NCBI GenBank assembly: GCA_947561715.1 | Contig: OX387197.1 | Location: 10,475,001 to 10,539,000 of the forward strand | Length of the DNA stretch: 64,000 nucleotides | Source of the DNA: Ascidia mentula | Lineage: Eukaryota > Chordata > Ascidiacea > Phlebobranchia > Ascidiidae | Reading direction: 5' to 3' | In this document: positions 57,770 to 64,000 of the stretch, piece after piece | How positions within the stretch are numbered: the first letter of the stretch is position 1 | Layout: the number at the start of each line of letters is the position of its first letter | The notes under the pieces: generated by a model | Told to the model about the DNA's origin: nothing | The model's input: only the letters and a program-made list of their open reading frames with translations | Databases searched by the model: none | Position numbers and translations under genes: made by a program

Positions 57770-59722
57770 ATGAGGTGCACTTCACTTTGTCTCTTGCTGA
57801 GCGTTTTTATCCTATCAAATTACGGGTTCTACTTCATCACACTGTCGCCGCTGGTACGCAACAGGATGGGTGGCGAGGTACCGTGGTGGATGTGGAACAC
57901 CTACAACGACTGGGTATCAAAGATTGTTCCTGGTGGAGGTCATGATGGTATTCCGAGTGACAGTGGGGAAAACCTAAACGGAGATGAATTAAGAAGTTTA
58001 CTAAAAGGTGAAAGTAGGAATGTCCCAACAAAAGTAAGTTTCGGGCATACGTGACTGTAAAGTCATATATCGTTTATGTATACAACTAAGTTTATTGATT
58101 TAGTTTATTGCTTCCACTGAAGGCTCACGATTTAATAAAAAAGGCAGGGAAAACGAAAGTTTTGTCATCATTGCTAAATACAGCTATGTTCGCGAAATAA
58201 CTAAATAAATTTCAAATAAACTAAATAACTGATAACTGAAATAAGTGACAAAACCCCTCGACATTACAAGATCGGACAACGCTTTGGGCTTAAATGACGG
58301 TACATGGATTTATGTTACGTTTAAATTGTTTTAGCCGAGAGTTTTTCGCAAGCATGTCATCTTCTTAGCGTTTGATGGAGGCAAAACTACGAGTGATGCC
58401 TTCAGCCACACGCGCACATGTCCTGTAACCTGCCAAGTTACGTCCGAAAGACTGTTTATGCAATCTGCCACAGCTGTTGTTCACCGGATTACTGTCAAGC
58501 AACGGCTAAAAAGAAGGTACTTTTTGGCAATTATTTATGCTTAAAACAATTAACATTTGGTCGCACTTGATCCACATTCAGTCATCCAGATCAACTTTTT
58601 GTTTGGATGAGTGACGTCAGTCCGTCGGAAACCTTAAGTCATGCGGAACAAATTCGTAAAAATTACAACGACTATTTCAACCTCACTATGTCGTATCGGT
58701 AGTAAAAAGTGTTGAATTTGTTCTTCAAAATATGTGCTGATATTTTATGTTTTTAAGCAGAAAAGATTCAGATATTACTCTTTCTCCGTTTGTCCCGACA
58801 CCTACGTGGTCACAAGAGAAAGAACGAAGTGCCACAGATAAAATATATGCTCAAAAATACAGACTGGCAACGTGGTTTGTTGATCTGTGGCAAGTTTCCA
58901 AAGGTATCACTGTACAGAAAAAAGACGTGAAAATTTCCCCACGCACGAATATTTTTTGTAGCGAAAGGAATCCACATTCAAATGGCCTTGAGTCTCATTG
59001 AAATCGGTTTACAACTTGACATCATGGAAACAGAGGTCTGCTCACACACTATTCAAAGCCACCTAGCTGGTTACAAGTTCTACCTGGCATTTGAAAATAC
59101 CTTGCATTGCCAAGATCACCCCTTCAGCCTTTCGGTGTGGCAGGCCTTGCAGGCTGGAGTAGTGCCGATTATATGGGGTCCTAAACAAGAGGATGTCGAA
59201 GCTCTTCTGCCAAAGAACTCCTACATCTTTGTGGAAGACTTCGGCACCTCGGAACAACTTGCAAATTACTTGGATTACCTTGACCACGATTATATTGCTT
59301 ACATGGGATTTTTCGCCTGGCGTACGAATAACGATTATCTGCAGAAAATACCAAGCGCGGTAGAAACTGGTTTATGTCAACTATGCAAGCGGCTTCATGA
59401 CGATGATCGGTTTGAAGATGCTTACGGTTTCCGCCCTGAGCATAAAGTTTCCTCTGTATTTACGTGGTGGTATCTCGGAGAGTCTCGCATTTGTCTTTCC
59501 CCTCAAGTGTGGATGGAATACTGTGGAAACCTGTGGCTTAACATTTTACTTTACGCAGAAGTTCGTTTCCGAGCCTTCACCCACTTTCGACTGTATGTGT
59601 GGTGTTGTTTAACTTATGTAATAGCGACATGCTTGATTGCCTTGACTGGCACAAGGCGTCGACGCACGCGTTGGATCTTGCGAAACTCTATTAGGTTTAA
59701 AGCAAGTCAGTGGTTGCCATAA
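57770..59722 (+). CDS. GT10 fucosyltransferase-like protein C, donor motif lost
   Basis: Exons 57770-58033, 58335-58516, 58582-58698, 58758-58903 and 58962-59722 join in phase to 489 aa. Start is the ATG at 57770, which opens the signal-anchor (LCLLLSVFILSNYGFYFITL). Exon 3 has the same 117-nt length and phase as in A and B, and it aligns with them over its length: TCPVTCQV, DQLFVWMSD, NLTMSYRRKDSDI, KFYLAFENTLHCQD, VVPIIWGPKQEDVEALLPKN. Key differences: after FENTLHCQD it has HPFSLS where A and B have YITEK, so the conserved Glu and Lys of the donor motif are missing; and TWFVDLW replaces AWV(A/V)G(N/D)C. It also has a C-terminal hydrophobic segment (YVWCCLTYVIATCLIAL) followed by TRRRRTR. 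The frame is clean, so the gene is kept but probably lacks standard fucosyltransferase activity. Confidence 0.85.
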
Positions 59723-59986
59723 AAAATTATATATATATTTGCAAGTTCTAGATTTGGTCCCGCTGCTATATTCTCTTTGCTCCCATTGAATTCAGTACAA
59801 TGATGGTTTTTCGTAGTATGTTTTTGTTAGTAAGCAAACAAGTGCCCTCGAAAATTGTTAATTCGCCGTAAACAATAACTTGCGTAGCAAAATAAACCCA
59901 CTGGAAAATAGAGCTATTGAACAACGAAGAACGGGGAATAAAGAGGACGATGTAGCTACACGCATTTTTGTACAATATATTTAGAT

Positions 59987-61819
59987 TTACAAGATCATGT
60001 TTCGCAAGCATAACGCAACTACAGTGCAAAAGTACATCATGTGCAGATGTGGCAGCTTTCGATCGGCGTCGTTGCGATTGCACAGTTTTCCAACACAGCA
60101 CTGTGTGCATCTTTCCACGCCGCTTCTACAAACACATATTATGACATAACGTTGGATTTTCCCAAAATGTCAATAGATTGGATGATCACTAAACTCGCTC
60201 TTCGACTGAGTTTAATCGCATAACGACCGAAACGTCGACAAAGTAATTTTTTTGCCAGAAGAGCTTGTAAGTTTATCGAACATTATGTCTGGTTAGCGAC
60301 AACAACAAACTGTTTATAAATTGGATGCGTTTACACTTCTTCGCATGTTTCTTCCAATCCCTCGTTCTCACAGGTAAGCAACTGGCAGCCTCTGGTGTAC
60401 ACGCCGTGACCGTTTCTTTGTGTCTAAAGCAAAGGTTAGGAAATCAAGTATAAAGGTTTGAAGAATCGATATTGCTGTAATTCACCCAACAGTCGGATCC
60501 AGGGAGCAGGCACTGTTCGACGTGCGTGCTGTTTTCCTCAGATACTAACAACTTTCTGTTGCAAACTTCTTGCTCGTTGCCATCACACGCAAAACAGGTC
60601 TGAAGTGACGGGTCGGGAATATTCTGTGTGACAGAGGACCCGGTCAGAGACACTATTACGTAGTGCAGGGTTTCCCAAACCTTTTCGCTCGCGATTTCTT
60701 TGATTAAAATTGTCCGCGCCCCTTGCATTAGGCAATAGTAATTTTTAAATGTTTTTACTGAAAAGTAATGAATGACTGAAATACTTCTTCGACTCAGAAT
60801 CATACAACAACCCACTAATTTTATTGACGTTTTCATTGGCGCTGGTGTAGCAGTGGCATGGCCGTATAAGTGCTTGCGTGTGGTTTGCGATATATTTCAG
60901 TTAAAAACGCATTTTGTGTGGCAATGGTTTTCTCTTTACGACCCATAACATTAATCTTGTGACTCCCACAGAGTCATGGCGCCCAGATTGGGAATCCTAA
61001 GGTGGGTATCTCTTATTATTTCACGTATTATCATAGGCATTAATTTTACATTCTACCATGACATTTTGCAAAATTCACCTGAAGCGAACCAGAGTTGCAG
61101 CCATCAGTTAGACAGCATTTGGCGCAAATCCGAACCCTGCCCTGGTCCGTGTCGCGACCGAAGCAGAACTCTTTACCCTCCATGTGACGATTGCAAAAGA
61201 CGCCCTGACGAATAAAGTCGGGATGACCGCACTGTCGCGAATAACTTGCAGTGGCGCCGTTTCTCACCGTCTGAAATCACAATGAAAAACTTTTCTTACA
61301 CCACGCATTCCTAAAGACATCACTAAGGTGTATATACCATGCAGTATTTCGACCAAAACACCGTTAGAATAAGCATATGTTGATCATTTACCCTAACAGT
61401 AAATTAAAGTCATACCCAGCATGCGATTCTAGAACCAGTGCATGTTGTTTCCATATGTGTGCCAGCCACCCTACGTTGGTCGCAATCTGCACCGTCACAT
61501 TCAAAACAATTAAACTGCAAAACAATTGATTTCCTTTTCAAACTCAATTAACACCATCTTGCTTGCGACAAACTTACTGTGACATCAGTCGGAGGGTTGT
61601 CATCAACCGGATACAGGAATTGAGCGTCTGCAAGCAATGGTTGGGTTATTTGAAGAAAAGTTTAACTGAAATAGGATACATTTAGTCCAATAGACTGAAA
61701 GTTATGGTTCACGGGTAGAAACAAACACGCAAAACTGACGTGACGTAATAAAGAGAACTTTACTACTTACGCGACACTGATATCAGAAACACTAGTACGA
61801 ACTTCATCGTTAATGGCAT
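59987..61819 (-). CDS. Double Ly6/uPAR (three-finger) protein, probable GPI anchor
   Basis: Seven exons in phase: 61819-61771, 61627-61578, 61514-61416, 61270-61079, 60623-60486, 60423-60335 and 60125-59987; 251 aa. The N-terminal signal peptide is MPLTMKFVLVFLISVS; translation could also start at the second Met. Domain 1 runs from CFECDGADCD to ICAKCCLTDGCN and domain 2 from CFACDGNEQEVC to CTQCCVGKLCN; both have the Ly6 CC....CN ending. Each domain is split by a phase-0 intron right after CW (ACW/TVRNG and DCW/TQRNG), evidence of exon duplication. The tail (LPHLHMMYFCTVVALCL) is hydrophobic and ends the protein, as in GPI-anchored Ly6 proteins. Such proteins are usually surface modulators of receptors or complement; no partner can be read here. 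The junction to the last exon uses a GT/GTAAAC donor whose alternative is a stop three bases further on, which would give a protein without the end of domain 2. Confidence 0.82.
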
Positions 61820-63225
61820 TGCAGCCTTGCTGCTTATCCTGATGTGAAGCTAACTGAACGTAATGTTGTGACCTTCACTACTTGGTCTGGTCACAAAAAC
61901 GGCACAAGATCAACTCTCCGACTGAATTTAAGCGAATGCGTCACGGTTCTGGACTTCTTTGTATTTGAATTGTCTTGTCGTACTAACTCACGCCTAAAAT
62001 CACTGGTTTGGAGGAGCTTCCGCTGCTGCGGTGAACACAATGACTTGCGTTTTATAGCTGGAACGCAATGGAGACCGCTTGAATTCTTTAAATCGGTCAT
62101 TTATTGTTCACGTCTGAACGGGAAAATGCGACAAGCAACGTTTATATGGAAAAAGTGTAGCTTTCTAACATATAATAAAAGTTCGTGTGACAAATACGAT
62201 TATGCGCATTACAATAGAAATTGTCGCAAAAAAACTGCATAAATTCAGACTGCGCAGGTCGGTGTTGATCGAAGGATCTGTCCATTTGAATAAAGACAGG
62301 AATGCTAGTTGTCTGTGACCCTTTTTTGAGCTCGCTGACTTAGGCGCATTATTCATCTTTTCTCATACATGTCTCCTCGCGTTAAATAAGTTCGGCCAAC
62401 TGGAACCACGTTCCAGATAAAGTTGTTTCAGAGTTTTCTCTACAGATATAAGTATTGGTTCATGCATTTTTTTTAAAAACAGAATTCATTGGCGGTGTCA
62501 GGTGCATAAAACTATTCGGTTCCCCTTTACAGTTGGCTGACCAACCCTATCCCTATACAAGCAGACAAACGCCGCCCGAGTTATTTTGATACAGACCTAA
62601 CAAGTTTCGTTACGAAGTTACATCAAAAATATGAAATCCCAGCATTTAGTTATTAAACTTTCAAGTTCTTTCAAATCGATTGAAGTCAAAAAACTCCAGC
62701 CGCAAACAAGCAATTGTTTGACAACCAAATTACTATTTTCGAATTACCCCGTACCTGGCGTTGGTGGGATCAGAGAATATTAAAAATCAGCCATGCATGA
62801 CCCGTATATTAAACACGCATCTCTCATCCGCCAAACCAGGCCTCGCGTGAAAAATTCATTACAGCAATGCGCGATCTTCACTGCTGATAAGTTATTGTGT
62901 TGTTTACATATTCTTGTGTAAACATTAAATTGACGAAAATCAAATTTTTCTACTGTGCTATTAAAAAGCATAAATTTTTACACAAAAGCGTTTACACGAA
63001 ATTAAGTTCAAACATTCCACTAATAAGAGAAGCGAAAAAAGGTACAAGTCTCAAAATAAACAAGCAGCAACAATGTAAATGCAACAATGCGTAACAAGAA
63101 AGTCGATCAAAGCGCACAAACATATAAAGATCAACTGTTTTCACATTGGGTGAGTGTCACCATGTGACTATAAGTGCCCGTTACGCAGAAAGAACAGCAA
63201 AGCAAACGTATTTTTTGTCAGAAAA
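61820..63225. other. Intergenic between Ly6-like gene and second oxidase gene
   Basis: 1.4 kb. The first part is the promoter side of the Ly6-like gene. A 132-codon plus frame at 61844-62242 starts only from a GTG and shows no domain, so it is not called. No clear repeat or RNA gene. Confidence 0.5.
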
Positions 63226-64000
63226 TTAGGAATTTTTATAAAACGTTCCAAGCAACAGACAGGCGACCAGCAGAAATGAACTGAAAAGGCAAAACAAAAG
63301 TTACTCATTTTTTTGAAATATTAAGTTACAAATAAAATGTTTATCACCTATATTTAATCTTCTGGTTGCCATTTTCACACTTACGCTCGTCCACTGGATT
63401 ATTTTCCATGCAGGAACATTGATAGGCACCACCTGATGTGCTGCTGGCTTCCAAACTCTCCCCTATGCGGACAAGAGTTTCATGCAAAGCTTGTACACAA
63501 GTATTTATTTCGTCACAAACACATGTACCTTCGCCTACGATTTCTGCCAACAAAGTCATGCCTTGTTCTGCATCTGCCAGCAAGTGGCAATGAACCAACA
63601 CAATGCCAGTATATGTGTCGGTTCGGAAGCGAATCTGGAAACAGTGTTAAGGTAAACTGCTGATAACAAAACTTTTAAGTTAACCAGTTGGATAAATAAA
63701 TTTCCCCCGAATGGTATTTTAGGGCAGAGCTTCCCAAACAGGGCTTGGTTGATGGGATTCCTAAATACCCAAACAATCTCACTGTAATATTGGAGAGGGG
63801 TGGAACCAGGATCGTGTCCATCCAATCTCCAATCTGTGCGTATCCAATCGTTCCCGAACCTCCCGTTGCCTGGTATTGATCATGCCCTAAATGCTCTAGG
63901 GCATCTGCCGGGGGCTGGATATCAATCGTTGCTGCAAAGCGTATTGCTATGTTTTATAATCAAACTTACTGGGTAGAACCACGCTTGGCCCAAAAATTTT
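63226..64000 (-). CDS. Multicopper oxidase, 3' part, with C-terminal membrane anchor
   Basis: Exons 64000-63970 (continues upstream), 63931-63783, 63634-63348 and 63280-63226. The reading is the last cupredoxin domain of a multicopper oxidase: IGDWMDTILVPPLSNIT, IRFRTDTYTG, then the copper motif VLVHCHLLADAEQGM. The two type 3 His and the type 1 Cys (HCH) and the axial Met are present, but the position that normally holds the second type 1 His (H-C-H-x3-H) is Asp. After the fold come a Cys-rich spacer (CVCDEINTC, CSCMENNP) and a hydrophobic end (SSFLLVACLLLGTFYKNS) suited to a GPI signal or tail anchor. The intron after PPLSNIT matches in position and phase that after PPLGNIT in the gene at 52037, so the two share ancestry. 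Substrate unknown. Confidence 0.82.

Noticed and set aside
60664-60735. hAT-like end sequence (AGGGTTTCCCAAACC) in a Ly6-like gene intron, and a similar one at 63725
   Set aside because: Only one end is visible in each case and no target duplication, so no element could be delimited.
61844-62242. 132-codon plus-strand frame
   Set aside because: It starts only from a GTG just upstream of the Ly6-like gene and has no domain or splice support.

Overview
The window reads as chordate genomic DNA, most likely a sea squirt of the Ciona type. It is AT-rich, with compact intron-rich genes, GT-AG introns of 50 bp to 2 kb, a chordate gene set (NGLY1, HS2ST1, ISY1, a BTB-BACK-kelch gene) and AG acceptors just upstream of several start codons, as expected for spliced-leader genes. 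Placing it in Ciona is inference; placing it among animals rests on clear conserved exons. I joined exons by hand from splice sites and reading phase. For every complete gene the coding length is a multiple of three.

Layout. 1-5564 (minus): NGLY1, complete except for its 3' end, with a hAT-type MITE in a large intron. 5882-20843: two giant foldback elements lie side by side, E1 (9.5 kb) and E2 (5.4 kb). They share the direct repeat CATTCCTG at all three borders. E1 arms are 205-bp satellite arrays around a 2-kb loop holding a dead LINE; E2 is a nearly loopless inverted pair of 188/232-bp arrays. The pair sits in what was a divergent spacer of about 0.5 kb between NGLY1 and HS2ST1. 21016-23197 (plus): HS2ST1. 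24643-28057 (minus): kelch-like gene. 29029-31031 (plus): ISY1. 34847-41781 (plus): an unrecognised six-exon gene whose 782-aa product is basic at the front and strongly acidic at the back.

41975-64000 is a secretory/cell-surface cluster. It holds three GT10 alpha-fucosyltransferase-like genes (A and B in tandem on minus, C on plus), a type I membrane protein built from a multicopper-oxidase fold that has lost its copper ligands, a double Ly6/uPAR (three-finger) protein with a likely GPI tail on minus, and the 3' part of a second multicopper oxidase on minus with a hydrophobic C-terminal anchor. The two oxidase genes share an intron position, so they are related. FucT C and the first oxidase both look like enzyme folds that have lost key residues.

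The most unusual items are the paired foldback elements, the copperless membrane-anchored oxidase, and the fucosyltransferases with an extra C-terminal membrane segment, one of which lacks the donor-binding motif. I found no virus-derived element, rRNA, CRISPR array or secure tRNA.
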